Source: Actinocatenispora comari (GTDB taxonomy: Bacteria; Actinomycetota; Actinomycetes; Mycobacteriales; Micromonosporaceae). From it: a stretch of DNA of 64,000 nt. Numbering within the stretch: position 1 is the first letter of the stretch; each line of letters begins with the position of its first letter. The stretch lies in assembly GCF_017312725.1 (NCBI RefSeq), contig NZ_BOPO01000050.1, forward strand, positions 1-64,000, read 5' to 3'. Shown piece by piece: positions 34,832 to 43,536 of the stretch. Both the position numbers and the translations under genes were made by a program. Below the pieces are notes generated by a model, which was not told the origin of the DNA, made no database searches, and was given only the letters and a program-made list of their open reading frames with translations.

Positions 34832-37380
34832 GTACGGTGGCGCCGACCGAGCCGTTGGACGCGGCGTTGCGGGCGACGCTGGGCCGGCTGGCCCGGGTAC
34901 CGCAGCTGCTGGTGGCGGTGGACTACGACGGCACGCTGGCGCCGATCGTGGACGACCCGGCGGCGGCCCGGCCGCTCCCGGAGGCGGTGACGGCGCTGCG
35001 CGCGCTGGCCGAGCTGCCGCAGACGAAGGTCGCGGTGGTGTCCGGCCGGTCGCTGCGCGACCTCGCCGCGCTGTCCCGGCTGCCCAGCGAGATCCACCTG
35101 GTCGGCAGCCACGGTTCGGAGTTCGACGTCGGGTTCGTGCAGCAGCTGTCCGCGGAGGCGAGGCAGCTGCGCACCACGCTGCAGCAGCAGGTGGAGCGGA
35201 TCGCCGCCGGGCAGCCGGGGGTACGGCTGGAGGCGAAGCCGGCGAGCGTCGCGGTGCACACCCGGACCGCGGGCGACGAGGTCGCGGCGGGCGTGAACGC
35301 AGCGGTACGGTCCGGTCCGGCGATGCTGCCCGGGGTGCACGTGACCGAGGGCAAGAAGGTGATCGAGCTGTCGGTGGTGCACACCGACAAGGGCACCGCG
35401 CTGGACACGCTGCGCAGCCGGCTGGGCGCCTCGGCGGTGCTGTTCGTCGGCGACGACGTCACCGACGAGAACGGGTTCGCCCGGCTGCGCGGCCCGGACG
35501 TCGGGGTGAAGGTCGGTTTCGGCGACACCCGGGCGACCCACCGGGTGGCCGACCCGGTCGAGGTGGCGAAGCTGCTCGCGCTGGTGCTCGACATCCGCCG
35601 CCGCTGGCTGTACGGGGAGCGGGCGGTGCCGATCGAGCGGCACTCGATGCTCGCCGGCGGCGACAACCTGGCGCTGGTCACTCCGGACGCCCGGATCACC
35701 TGGCTGTGCCATCCGCGGCCGGACTCGGCGGCGATCTTCGCCGACCTGCTCGGCGGCAGCCCGGCCGGGTACTTCGGGGTCGCGCCGCAGCGCGGCGGCC
35801 TGCCGCTGGGCCAGAAGTACCTGGGTGGCTCGATGACGGTGCAGACGCGCTGGTCCGGGCTGACCGTGACCGACTGGCTCGATCCGACCGGGCCGGCGAA
35901 CCGCACCACCCTGGTCCGGCAGCTGACCGGCACGGTCACGGTCCGGGTGCAGTTCGCGCCGCGGCCGGAGTTCGGTCAGGTGGCGGTGCGGCTGCAGCCG
36001 CTGGGCGACGGGCTGGTGATGCTCGGGTCCAACGAGCCGGCGGTGCTCTACTCCCCCGGCGTCGACTGGGACATCGTCCAGGAGGGCGAGCACGACACCG
36101 CGCACGCGCTGATCGACCTGCGGGCCGCGGGCGGCAGCGCGGTGCTGGAGCTGCGCTGCGGTACCGACAACCTCGATCCGGCGCCGCGGCCGGTCGAGCA
36201 GCGGGCCGACGAGGCGGCGACGCAGTGGCGCGGCTGGCTGGACGGGTTGCGGCTGCCCGGGGTGAGCACCGAGCTGGTGGCGCGCAGCGCGTTGACGCTG
36301 CGGGCGCTGACCTACCGGCCGACCGGGGCGATCCTCGCCGCCGGTACCTGCAGCCTGCCGGAGGACCTCGGCGGGGTGCGCAACTGGGACTACCGGTACT
36401 GCTGGCTGCGCGACGCGGCGCTGGCGGCCCGGGCGCTGGTCGACCTGGGTTCGGTCGACGAGGCGGAGGGGCTGCTCGCCTGGACGGCCGGGGTGATCGA
36501 GCGCACCGGCGGGCATCCGGAGCGACTGCACCCGCTGTACACGGTGGAGGGGCAGACGCTGGGGCCGGAGGCGGTCATCGACACGCTGCCCGGGTACGCC
36601 GGGTCGCGGCCGGTGCGGGTCGGCAACGCGGCGAACAAGCAGCTGCAGCTCGACGTGTTCGGGCCGATCGCCGATCTGGTCGACGCGGTCGCGCAGCGCC
36701 GCGGCGCGGTCAGCGACTTCGACCGCGAGGTACTCGACGCGATGGTGGACGCGGTCGCCCGCCGCTGGTTCGAGCCGGACCACGGCATCTGGGAGCAGCG
36801 CCAGCCGCCCCGGCACCACGTGTACTCGAAGGTGATGTGCTGGCAGACGGTCGACCGGGCGCTGAACGTGGTGGCCCGACACGGCCTGCCGGAGCGGCCG
36901 GACTGGGTGGAGTTGCGCGCGGCGATCGCCGAGAACGTGCTGGAGTACGGGTGGAACGAGCAGGTCGGCGCCTACACCACCGCGTACGACGGGACCGACC
37001 TGGACGCGGCCTCGCTGTGGGTGGGGCTGTCCGGGCTGCTCGCCGACGACGACCCGCGGTTCCTGGCCACGGTGCTCGCGATCGAGGCGGAGCTGCGCAG
37101 CGGCCCGGTGGTCTACCGGTACCGCTCGGACGACGGGATGCCCGGCACCGAGGGCGGTTTCCACGTGTGCACCGCCTGGCTGATCGAGTCGTACCTGCGC
37201 ACCGGGCGCCGGGCCGACGCGGAGGAGCTGTACGGGCAGTTCGTGGCGTGCTGCGGGCCGACCGGGCTGCTGCCCGAGCAGTACGACCCGCTGGCCGAGC
37301 GGGGCCTCGGCAACCATCCGCAGGCGTACAGCCATCTGGGGCTCATCCGCTGCGCGCTGCTGCTGGACTCCCGGCGCTGA
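34828..37380 (+). CDS. otsB: Trehalose-6-phosphate phosphatase fused to a GH15 glycoside hydrolase
   Basis: This is an 850-residue two-domain enzyme. Residues of about 1-250 are an HAD phosphatase of the OtsB family with the nucleophile motif DYDGTLAP (32-39), VVSGRSL and FVGDDVTDENGF, which converts trehalose 6-phosphate to trehalose. From about residue 260 a GH15 glucoamylase/trehalase-like domain follows, with LPEDLGGVRNWDYRYCWLRDAAL around the catalytic acid and GTEGGFHVCTAWLIESYL near the C-terminus. Actinobacterial GH15 members include trehalases, so one chain may both make and cleave trehalose. Translation start is coupled to the micro-ORF array. The first product depends on OtsA upstream. 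Confidence 0.92.
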   Translation: MSTVAPTEPLDAALRATLGRLARVPQLLVAVDYDGTLAPIVDDPAAARPLPEAVTALRALAELPQTKVAVVSGRSLRDLAALSRLPSEIHLVGSHGSEFDVGFVQQLSAEARQLRTTLQQQVERIAAGQPGVRLEAKPASVAVHTRTAGDEVAAGVNAAVRSGPAMLPGVHVTEGKKVIELSVVHTDKGTALDTLRSRLGASAVLFVGDDVTDENGFARLRGPDVGVKVGFGDTRATHRVADPVEVAKLLALVLDIRRRWLYGERAVPIERHSMLAGGDNLALVTPDARITWLCHPRPDSAAIFADLLGGSPAGYFGVAPQRGGLPLGQKYLGGSMTVQTRWSGLTVTDWLDPTGPANRTTLVRQLTGTVTVRVQFAPRPEFGQVAVRLQPLGDGLVMLGSNEPAVLYSPGVDWDIVQEGEHDTAHALIDLRAAGGSAVLELRCGTDNLDPAPRPVEQRADEAATQWRGWLDGLRLPGVSTELVARSALTLRALTYRPTGAILAAGTCSLPEDLGGVRNWDYRYCWLRDAALAARALVDLGSVDEAEGLLAWTAGVIERTGGHPERLHPLYTVEGQTLGPEAVIDTLPGYAGSRPVRVGNAANKQLQLDVFGPIADLVDAVAQRRGAVSDFDREVLDAMVDAVARRWFEPDHGIWEQRQPPRHHVYSKVMCWQTVDRALNVVARHGLPERPDWVELRAAIAENVLEYGWNEQVGAYTTAYDGTDLDAASLWVGLSGLLADDDPRFLATVLAIEAELRSGPVVYRYRSDDGMPGTEGGFHVCTAWLIESYLRTGRRADAEELYGQFVACCGPTGLLPEQYDPLAERGLGNHPQAYSHLGLIRCALLLDSRR

Positions 37381-37383
37381 CTC

Positions 37384-37432
37384 GTCCACAGTGGACGGTC
37401 CGGAAGCGGGGCAAACTCGGTCCACTGTGGAC
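37384..37432. repeat. Pair of GTCCAC-W-GTGGAC palindromes forming an inverted repeat
   Basis: GTCCACAGTGGAC (37384-37396) and its exact reverse complement GTCCACTGTGGAC (37420-37432) are separated by 23 bp. Each half is itself palindromic, so either small or large hairpins can form. Confidence 0.7.
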
Positions 37433-37438
37433 ACGCAC

Positions 37439-37470
37439 GGGCCGCCGCGGGGCGGGTGTCGCGGCGGCCC
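37439..37470. terminator. Hairpin terminator between converging otsB and ectD
   Basis: The perfect 11-bp stem GGGCCGCCGCG / CGCGGCGGCCC with a 10-nt loop lies between the two stop codons. Confidence 0.65.
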
Positions 37471-37485
37471 GAGGTGTTGCGCTGC

Positions 37486-38394
37486 TCAGCCGACCGGGGT
37501 GAAGTCCCGGCTGGCGATGAACGGCGGGCGCGGCGACGGGGCCGCGAACGGCTGCACCGTGGCGTTCTCGACGCTGTTGAACACCACGAAGATGTTCGAC
37601 CGCGGCCACGGGGTGATGTTGCCGTTCGAGCCGTGCATGCAGTTGCAGTCGAAGATCGTGGCCGACCCGGCCTTGCCGGTGAACTGCTCGATGCCGTGCT
37701 TGTTCGCGAGCAGCTTCAGGCTGTCCTGGTCCGGGGTGCCGATCTCCTGTTCCTTCAGCGACTGCTTGTAGTGCTCCGCCGGCGTCTCGCCGACGCACGA
37801 GACGAACGTGCGGTGCGAGCCCGGCATGATCATCAGGCAGCCGTTCTGGGCGAAGTTCTCCGTCAGCGCGATGGAGATGCTGCACGCCCGCATCGCCGGC
37901 ATGCCGTCCTCGGCGTGCCAGGTCTCGAAGTCGGAGTGCCAGTAGAAGCCGGCGCCGCCGAACCCGGGCTTGTAGTTGATCCGGCTCTGGTGCACGTACA
38001 CGTCGGAGCCGAGGATCTGCCGCGCGCGACCGACGACCCGCTCGTCGGCGACGAGCTTCGCGACCAGGTCGGAGATCTTGTGCACCTCGAAGATCGAGCG
38101 CACCTCGTTCGACGACTTCTCCACCACGGTGCGCTCGTCCGCCCGTACCGCCGGGTCGGTGGCGAGCCGGTCCAGCTCGGCGGAGTACACCTCCACCTCG
38201 GCGTCGGTGAGCAGCTGATCGACGCTGAGGTAGCCGTTCCGGTCGTAGTCCTCCAGGGTCTGCGGGTCGATCGGCCCCGTCGCGCCGGTCGACCAGACCA
38301 CCGGGTCGCGGCGGAAGATCAGGCTCGGCGTCGGACGCTTGCGCGTCGGGTACTCGTCGGGCACGGTCGTCGGCAGGGTCACGGTCGTGGTCAT
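37486..38394 (-). CDS. ectD: Ectoine 5-hydroxylase
   Basis: This is a 302-residue Fe(II)/2-oxoglutarate dioxygenase converting ectoine to 5-hydroxyectoine. The iron ligands H153-x-D155 (in [17 protein letters not shown]) and H254 ([10 protein letters not shown]) and the following arginine for 2-oxoglutarate are in place; the EctD signature region is intact. The ATG overlaps the ectC stop by 4 bp, making it the last gene of an ectABCD operon. Confidence 0.96.
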   Translation of the reverse strand: MTTTVTLPTTVPDEYPTRKRPTPSLIFRRDPVVWSTGATGPIDPQTLEDYDRNGYLSVDQLLTDAEVEVYSAELDRLATDPAVRADERTVVEKSSNEVRSIFEVHKISDLVAKLVADERVVGRARQILGSDVYVHQSRINYKPGFGGAGFYWHSDFETWHAEDGMPAMRACSISIALTENFAQNGCLMIMPGSHRTFVSCVGETPAEHYKQSLKEQEIGTPDQDSLKLLANKHGIEQFTGKAGSATIFDCNCMHGSNGNITPWPRSNIFVVFNSVENATVQPFAAPSPRPPFIASRDFTPVG

Positions 38395-38804
38395 GCGGAC
38401 ACCTCCTGGGTGGTCTCTTCTTCGACGATCAGCGGGTAGACACCGTTGTCGTCGTGCACCTCACGGCCGGTCACCGGTGGGTTGAACACGCAGATCGTGC
38501 GGATGTCGGTGATGGGGCGCATGATGTGGTGCTCGTGCCCGTCGAGCAGGTACATGGTGCCGGGCACGATGTGGTGCTTCTCGCCGGTGTCGGCGTTGGT
38601 CAGCTCGGCCTCGCCCTCGATGCACAGCACCGCCTCGATGTGGTTCGCGTACCACATGTGCGTCTCGGTGCCGGCGTACATCACCGTCTCGTGCAGCGAG
38701 AAGCCGACCTTCTCCTTCGCCAGTACCAACCGCTTGCTGCGCCAGGTCGCCGCCTTGACGTCGCGGTCGGTCTCGGTGATGTCGGCAAGTGAACGAACGA
38801 TCAT
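38391..38804 (-). CDS. ectC: L-ectoine synthase
   Basis: This 137-residue cupin cyclises N-gamma-acetyl-diaminobutyrate to ectoine. The family sequence is recognisable from MIVRSLADI, the [22 protein letters not shown] metal-binding strand and [16 protein letters not shown]. The length is typical. It follows ectB by 12 bp and overlaps ectD. Confidence 0.97.
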   Translation of the reverse strand: MIVRSLADITETDRDVKAATWRSKRLVLAKEKVGFSLHETVMYAGTETHMWYANHIEAVLCIEGEAELTNADTGEKHHIVPGTMYLLDGHEHHIMRPITDIRTICVFNPPVTGREVHDDNGVYPLIVEEETTQEVSA

Positions 38805-38816
38805 TGGTCCTCCAGC

Positions 38817-40070
38817 TCAGTGTGCGGCGTCGGCGACCGCATCGGTGAGGATCTCGAGTCCCTCACCCAGTTCGTCGTGGCCGATCGTCAGCGCGGGCAT
38901 CAGCTTGGCGACCTCGCCGTCCGCACCGGCCGTCTCGATGAGCAGGCCGCGGTCGAACGCGCCGGTCACCACCTTCGCCGCCACGTCCGCGTCGGCGAAG
39001 GCGAGGCCCCAGGCGAGCCCCCGCCCGCGTACCGCGATGTCGAGTTCGGCGTGTTTCGACGCGATCGCGGTCAGCGCCGACTCCACCACCTCGCCCTTCG
39101 TCGCCGTCTGGGCCGGCAGTAGGTCGTCGGTCCAGAACAGTTCGAGGGCCCGGGTCGCGGTGACGAACGCCGGGTTGTTGCCCCGGAACGTACCGTTGTG
39201 CTCACCCGGCGACCACACGTCCAGTTCCGGCCGCAGCAGCACCAGCGCGAGCGGCAGCCCGTAGCCGCCGATCGACTTGGACAGGCAGACGATGTCCGGC
39301 TCGATGCCGGCCACCTCGAAGCTGAAGAACGGCCCGGTGCGGCCGCACCCCATCTGCACGTCGTCGACGATGAGCAGGATGTCGTGCCGTTTGCACAGGT
39401 CGGCCAGGGCGCGCAGCCATTCCGGGCGGGCCACGTTGATACCGCCCTCGCCCTGCACGGTCTCCACGATCACCGCGGCCGGCGCGTTCAGGCCGCTGCC
39501 CGAATCGGCCAGCAGCCGCTCGAACCACAGGAAGTCCGGCACCTGGCCGTCCAGATAGTTGTCGAACGGCATCGGCGTGGCGTGCACCAGCGGAATGCCG
39601 GCGCCGCCGCGTTTCATCGCGTTTCCGGTGACCGACAGCGAGCCGAGGGTCATCCCGTGGAACCCGTGCGTGAAGCTGATGATCGACTCGCGCCCGGTCA
39701 CCTTGCGGGCCAGCTTCAACGCCGCCTCGACCGCGTTGGTACCGGTCGGCCCGGGGAACTGCACCTTGTAGTCCAGGCCGCGCGGGGCGAACACGTGCTC
39801 GCGCAACGCCGCCAGCAGCTCGCGCTTGGCGGTGGTGTGCATGTCCAGCCCGTGCGTCACGCCGTCGCGTTCGAGGTATTCGAGCAGCGCGCGTTTCAGC
39901 TCGGGCTGGTTGTGACCATAGTTCAGTGCGCCCGCACCCGCGAAGAAATCAAGGTAGGAGCGACCGTTCTCGTCGTACATTCGGCTACCGACGGCATGGT
40001 CGAAAACAACCGGCCAGGTCCGGCAGTAACTACGGACTTCGGATTCGAGATCGGCGAAGAGATTCATCAT
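38817..40070 (-). CDS. ectB: Diaminobutyrate-2-oxoglutarate transaminase
   Basis: This is a 417-residue class III PLP aminotransferase making L-2,4-diaminobutyrate from aspartate semialdehyde. The motifs are GAGALNYGHNQPELKRAL, GPTGTNAVEAALKLAR, the DDVQMGCGRTG cofactor region and the PLP lysine in CLSKSIGGYGLP. Two adjacent ATGs (40070, 40067) follow GGAGG with very short spacing; the second may be the real start. The gap to ectA is 24 bp. Confidence 0.96.
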   Translation of the reverse strand: MMNLFADLESEVRSYCRTWPVVFDHAVGSRMYDENGRSYLDFFAGAGALNYGHNQPELKRALLEYLERDGVTHGLDMHTTAKRELLAALREHVFAPRGLDYKVQFPGPTGTNAVEAALKLARKVTGRESIISFTHGFHGMTLGSLSVTGNAMKRGGAGIPLVHATPMPFDNYLDGQVPDFLWFERLLADSGSGLNAPAAVIVETVQGEGGINVARPEWLRALADLCKRHDILLIVDDVQMGCGRTGPFFSFEVAGIEPDIVCLSKSIGGYGLPLALVLLRPELDVWSPGEHNGTFRGNNPAFVTATRALELFWTDDLLPAQTATKGEVVESALTAIASKHAELDIAVRGRGLAWGLAFADADVAAKVVTGAFDRGLLIETAGADGEVAKLMPALTIGHDELGEGLEILTDAVADAAH

Positions 40071-40094
40071 CCTCCGTCGGTTGTTCGGTTGTGG

Positions 40095-40646
40095 TCAGCG
40101 TGGCAGCGGACCGATTCGGAACAACACCTCCTCGTTGTGCGGGCCACCACTGAAATGCTCTTCGGTAAACAGGGATTGTTTGGTGAGCGAGGCACCGCGA
40201 GCGCGGGCGAAGCCCGCGAACAGACGCGCCGAGGGCACGTTGTCTGGTGTCACCGTGGCCTCCAGGAAGGCCACGGGCTGGGTCCTCGCAACCCGATCGA
40301 CCAGCGCGTCCAGCGCGCGTACGGCCAATCCACGCCGCCGGTATGCGGCGTCGACCGCCACCTGCCAGACGAACAGCGTGTCCGGCGCATCGGGGCGCAC
40401 GTACCCGGTGACGAACGAGGCCACCGAGTCACCGTCACAGCCCACCACCGAGGTGGCCGCGAAATCACGGCACCACAGCAGATAGCTGTATTCGGAGTTG
40501 ACGTCGAGCGTGCCGGAATCGGCCGCCAGCCGCCACAGTCGGGACCCGTCGGCAACCGTCGGAGCCCGATAGACGACCGAGCCACCACGATCGTCGGTCA
40601 TCGACTCGACGGTCGCGCTTGGCGAATCCTGCGGTTGCCCGGTCAT
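40095..40646 (-). CDS. ectA: Diaminobutyrate acetyltransferase
   Basis: This 183-residue GNAT enzyme acetylates the gamma-amino group of diaminobutyrate. EctA features are VVYRAPTVADGSRLWRLAADSGTLDVNSEYSYLLWCRDF and the acetyl-CoA loop VAVDAAYRRRGLAVRAL. It is the first gene of ectABCD. No ribosome site precedes the ATG; a promoter positioned for a leaderless start lies directly upstream. An in-frame ATG 15 codons later is the alternative start. Confidence 0.95.
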   Translation of the reverse strand: MTGQPQDSPSATVESMTDDRGGSVVYRAPTVADGSRLWRLAADSGTLDVNSEYSYLLWCRDFAATSVVGCDGDSVASFVTGYVRPDAPDTLFVWQVAVDAAYRRRGLAVRALDALVDRVARTQPVAFLEATVTPDNVPSARLFAGFARARGASLTKQSLFTEEHFSGGPHNEEVLFRIGPLPR

Positions 40647-40651
40647 GGCTG

Positions 40652-40683
40652 CCGACGATAGTCGGGGGGCACTGACCGCTCAA
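40652..40683 (-). promoter_or_regulatory. Leaderless promoter of ectABCD with overlapping palindrome
   Basis: On the minus strand TTGAGC (40683-40678), a 17-bp spacer and TATCGT (40660-40655) end 8 nt before the ectA ATG. The -10 is embedded in the inverted repeat CCGAC-N4-GTCGG (40652-40665), a possible operator. Confidence 0.55.
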
Positions 40684-40733
40684 CCGGAACGGGCCACAGC
40701 AGGCCCGGATTCCCAATAGCCACAACAGATCCC

Positions 40734-40782
40734 GAGAAACTGTGGCATAATTAACAGAAAATAGTTCGGGAGAAACTCTGGC
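40734..40782. promoter_or_regulatory. Direct repeats upstream of ectABCD
   Basis: GAGAAACTGTGGC (40734-40746) and GAGAAACTCTGGC (40770-40782) differ by one base and flank an AT-rich core (CATAATTAACAG) that stands out in this GC-rich DNA. They lie 50-100 bp upstream of the ectA -35 and may be activator sites. The remainder of the 278-bp spacer shows nothing else clear. Confidence 0.45.
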
Positions 40783-40924
40783 CAGGCGACCCGCCCGACC
40801 GGTAACGTCAGTCGGATCCCCTGATCGACGCTGCGCTCGTTCGGCGCCGGCGTCGGGCGCCCCCGACTCCCCGGCCGAAAGCGCGCAACCCGCAACGGTT
40901 CGGCATCGCGGCCGAGCGCGCGAA

Positions 40925-42178
40925 TCAGTCCGTTCCGATGGCGTCGACCACCGGACCGATCACCACCACCGCCGGCGCACCGATCCGCTGCCGGTCCGCC
41001 GCCGCCGCGACCGTCGCCAGCGTCGCCCGCACCGTCCGCTGCTCCGGCGTACCGCCGCGTTCCACCACCGCCGCCGGCGTGTCGGCGGCCCGTCCGAGCT
41101 CGATCAGCCGGCCCGCGATCGCGGCCAGGTTCGCCACCGCCATCAACAGCACCACGGTGCCGCGCAGCCGGGCCAACGCCGCCCAGTCCACCAGCGAGTC
41201 CGGATGGCCCGGCGGGACGTGGCCGGAGCACACCACCAGCTCGTGCGTGACGCCGCGATGGGTGACCGGGATGCCCGCCAACCCCGGTACCGCGATCGCG
41301 CTGGACACCCCGGGAACCACGGTCACCGGCACGCCGGCGGCCAGGCAGGCCGCCGCCTCCTCGCCGCCGCGGCCGAACACGAACGGGTCGCCGCCCTTGA
41401 GCCGGACCACGAACCGGCCGGCCAGCGCGCGCTCCACCAGGACCGCGTTGATCGACTCCTGGGCGAGCTGACGCCCACGCGGGATCTTCGCCGCGTCGAT
41501 CACCTCGACGTCACCGCGCAGCCCGTCCAGCAGCAGCTGCGGTGCCAGCCGGTCGACCACCACCACGTCCGCCCGGGACAGCAGCCGCCGACCACGCACC
41601 GTGATCAGTTCGGGGTCGCCGGGCCCGGCACCGACCAGCGCCACCCCGGGCACCGGACGCGGCGCCGCCGGTACCAGCCGGCCCGCGGGCGGCGGCTCGG
41701 GATGCCGGAAGCGGGGCGCGTCGAGGCTGCCGTCGGCCAGGCCGGCGGCGATCGCCTCGCGCAGCCGGACCGACCGTCGCGGGTCGCCGCCGCCCCACAC
41801 CGCGACGGTCAGCTCGTCGGCGCCGGTGACGGTCGGCGTCCAGGCGGTCGCCACCGCGGCGTCGTCGGCCCGGACGCAGAACACCCGGCGCCGCTCGGCC
41901 TCCGCCGACACCGCGGCGTTCGCGGCCGGGTCGTCGGTGGCCGCCAGTACCAGCCACTGACCGTCCACATCGGATGGTACGAACTGCCTTTGCCGCCAAG
42001 CGATCTCGCCGAGTGAGGCGCGCTCGTCCAGGGCCGGTGTCGCCGCCGGCGCGACCAGCGTGACGACCGCCCCCGCGGCGAGCAGGGCCGGAATCCGGCG
42101 CTGCGCGACCGCGCCGCCGCCCACCACCAGCACCGGGCGGCCGGCAAGCCGCAGCCCCAGCGGGTACAGCTCGCTCAC
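40925..42178 (-). CDS. cysG: Bifunctional precorrin-2 dehydrogenase / uroporphyrinogen-III C-methyltransferase
   Basis: This 417-residue CysG-like protein makes precorrin-2 and sirohydrochlorin, the branch point to siroheme and cobalamin. Residues 1-150 are the NAD-dependent dehydrogenase domain (VVGGGAVAQRRIPALLAAGA, then FCVRADDAAVATAWTP). Residues of about 165-417 are the SAM-dependent methyltransferase (LVGAGPGDPELITVRG, RLKGGDPFVFGRGGEEA, VVPGVSSAIAVPGLAGIPVTHRG). The GTG overlaps the cobC stop by 4 bp. No separate ferrochelatase domain is seen. Confidence 0.93.
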   Translation of the reverse strand: MSELYPLGLRLAGRPVLVVGGGAVAQRRIPALLAAGAVVTLVAPAATPALDERASLGEIAWRQRQFVPSDVDGQWLVLAATDDPAANAAVSAEAERRRVFCVRADDAAVATAWTPTVTGADELTVAVWGGGDPRRSVRLREAIAAGLADGSLDAPRFRHPEPPPAGRLVPAAPRPVPGVALVGAGPGDPELITVRGRRLLSRADVVVVDRLAPQLLLDGLRGDVEVIDAAKIPRGRQLAQESINAVLVERALAGRFVVRLKGGDPFVFGRGGEEAAACLAAGVPVTVVPGVSSAIAVPGLAGIPVTHRGVTHELVVCSGHVPPGHPDSLVDWAALARLRGTVVLLMAVANLAAIAGRLIELGRAADTPAAVVERGGTPEQRTVRATLATVAAAADRQRIGAPAVVVIGPVVDAIGTD

Positions 42179-43362
42179 CGGGCACCGCCGCACGCCGTCA
42201 GCGCCGCGACGAACCGGTCGGTGGTACCGGCGTCCCGGACGGTGATGCGCAGCCAGTCCGGGCCGAGACCCGGGAAGGTGTCGCCGCGGCGCACGGCGTA
42301 CCCGGCGGCGCGCAGCTCGTCCCGCAACCGGTGCGCACCGGGCCGATGGACCAACACGAAGCGTGATCTCGGCTCGCCCACCACGGGCAGCCCGGCGGCG
42401 GCCAGCCGGGCCACCAGGTACCGCCGGTCGGTGTCGAGCCGCTCGGCGATGCGCCGCTCCGCGGCCACCGCGCGCGGCTCGGCGAGTACCCGGGCGGCCG
42501 CCAGGGCCGGCGACGAGACCGGCCACAGCGGCTGGGCCGCGGCGCAGCGGCCGACCACGCCGGCCGGGCCGAGCAGGTACCCGACGCGCAGGCCGGCGAG
42601 CCCCCAGGTCTTGGTGAAGCTACGGATCACCACCAGGCCGGGCAGGTCACGGCGGCCCGCGAGCGACTCCGGCTCGCCCGGCACCGTGTCGGCGAACGCC
42701 TCGTCGACCACCACGACCCGACCGGGCCGGCACAGCCCGGCGATCGTCTCCGCCGGATGCAGCACCGATGTCGGGTTCGTCGGGTTGCCGATCATGACCA
42801 GGTCGGCGTCGTCCGGCACCAGCTCGGGTGCCAGCTCGAACGGCGGCTCCAGCAGCACCCGGTCGACCCGGTGCCCGGCCGCCCGCAGCGCCGCCTCCGG
42901 CTCGGTGAACTGCGGATGCACCAGCACCGCGCGGCGCACCGGCAGCGCCCGCGCCAGCAGTACGAACGCCTCCGCCGCGCCGGCGGTGAGCAGTACCTCG
43001 GACTCCGGCCGGCGGTGCCGGGCGGCCACCGCGGCGCGGGCCGGACCCGGATCGGGGTAGCGCGCGAGGTCGTCGAGCGCGGCCCGGACCGCGTCGGCGA
43101 GCCAGCCCGGCGCCGGTTCGTGCCGGACGTTGACGGCAAGATCCACGAGGCCGGGCGCCAGTTCGGTGTCGCCATGGTGACTCAGATCGACGGCGTCGGC
43201 GGCTAGGCTCCGCTCCGGAAGCGCGACGGAACGCTCGCTCGATGCCACGCTGAGTGCTCCGTCCGGTGACGCAGCGAGGGCGCCTCCGCTCGCCGACCCG
43301 GGCGAAGCGCCCGAAGACGTCGTCGCGACGGTGACGCCGACCGCACCCGGATTCATAGCCAT
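42175..43362 (-). CDS. cobC: CobC-like PLP-dependent aminotransferase / L-threonine-phosphate decarboxylase
   Basis: This is a 395-residue class I/II PLP enzyme of the Rv2231c/CobC group, proposed to supply aminopropanol phosphate for the cobalamin side chain. The motifs are HHGDTELAPGLVDLAVNVR, VLLTAGAAEAFVLLARAL, MIGNPTNPTSVLHP, the PLP-binding VVVDEAFAD and the lysine segment RSFTKTWGLAGLRVGYLLGP. About 60 Ala/Ser-rich residues precede the conserved part, so the true start may be downstream of the ATG chosen. It is coupled to the cysG-like gene. Confidence 0.85.
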   Translation of the reverse strand: MAMNPGAVGVTVATTSSGASPGSASGGALAASPDGALSVASSERSVALPERSLAADAVDLSHHGDTELAPGLVDLAVNVRHEPAPGWLADAVRAALDDLARYPDPGPARAAVAARHRRPESEVLLTAGAAEAFVLLARALPVRRAVLVHPQFTEPEAALRAAGHRVDRVLLEPPFELAPELVPDDADLVMIGNPTNPTSVLHPAETIAGLCRPGRVVVVDEAFADTVPGEPESLAGRRDLPGLVVIRSFTKTWGLAGLRVGYLLGPAGVVGRCAAAQPLWPVSSPALAAARVLAEPRAVAAERRIAERLDTDRRYLVARLAAAGLPVVGEPRSRFVLVHRPGAHRLRDELRAAGYAVRRGDTFPGLGPDWLRITVRDAGTTDRFVAALTACGGAR

Positions 43363-43536
43363 GACGCCATTCTCACAACCGAACGAACGGCCGAGTGTGT
43401 GCGGCCCAGTCTTGCCTTAATGTGCCTCGCTGGGATTTCGTGACCTGCGATCCCGGCATGCCGGCCGCGCAGCGGCCGGGGCGGAGCAGCAGCGGTCATG
43501 AGGACCGCAGTCTCGGCGTACGGGGAGGATTCAGCG

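Noticed and set aside
40734-40782. GlnR box upstream of ectA
   Set aside because: The GAAAC words are spaced 36 bp apart and the gTnAc half-sites are missing, so the tandem 22-bp GlnR layout is not met.
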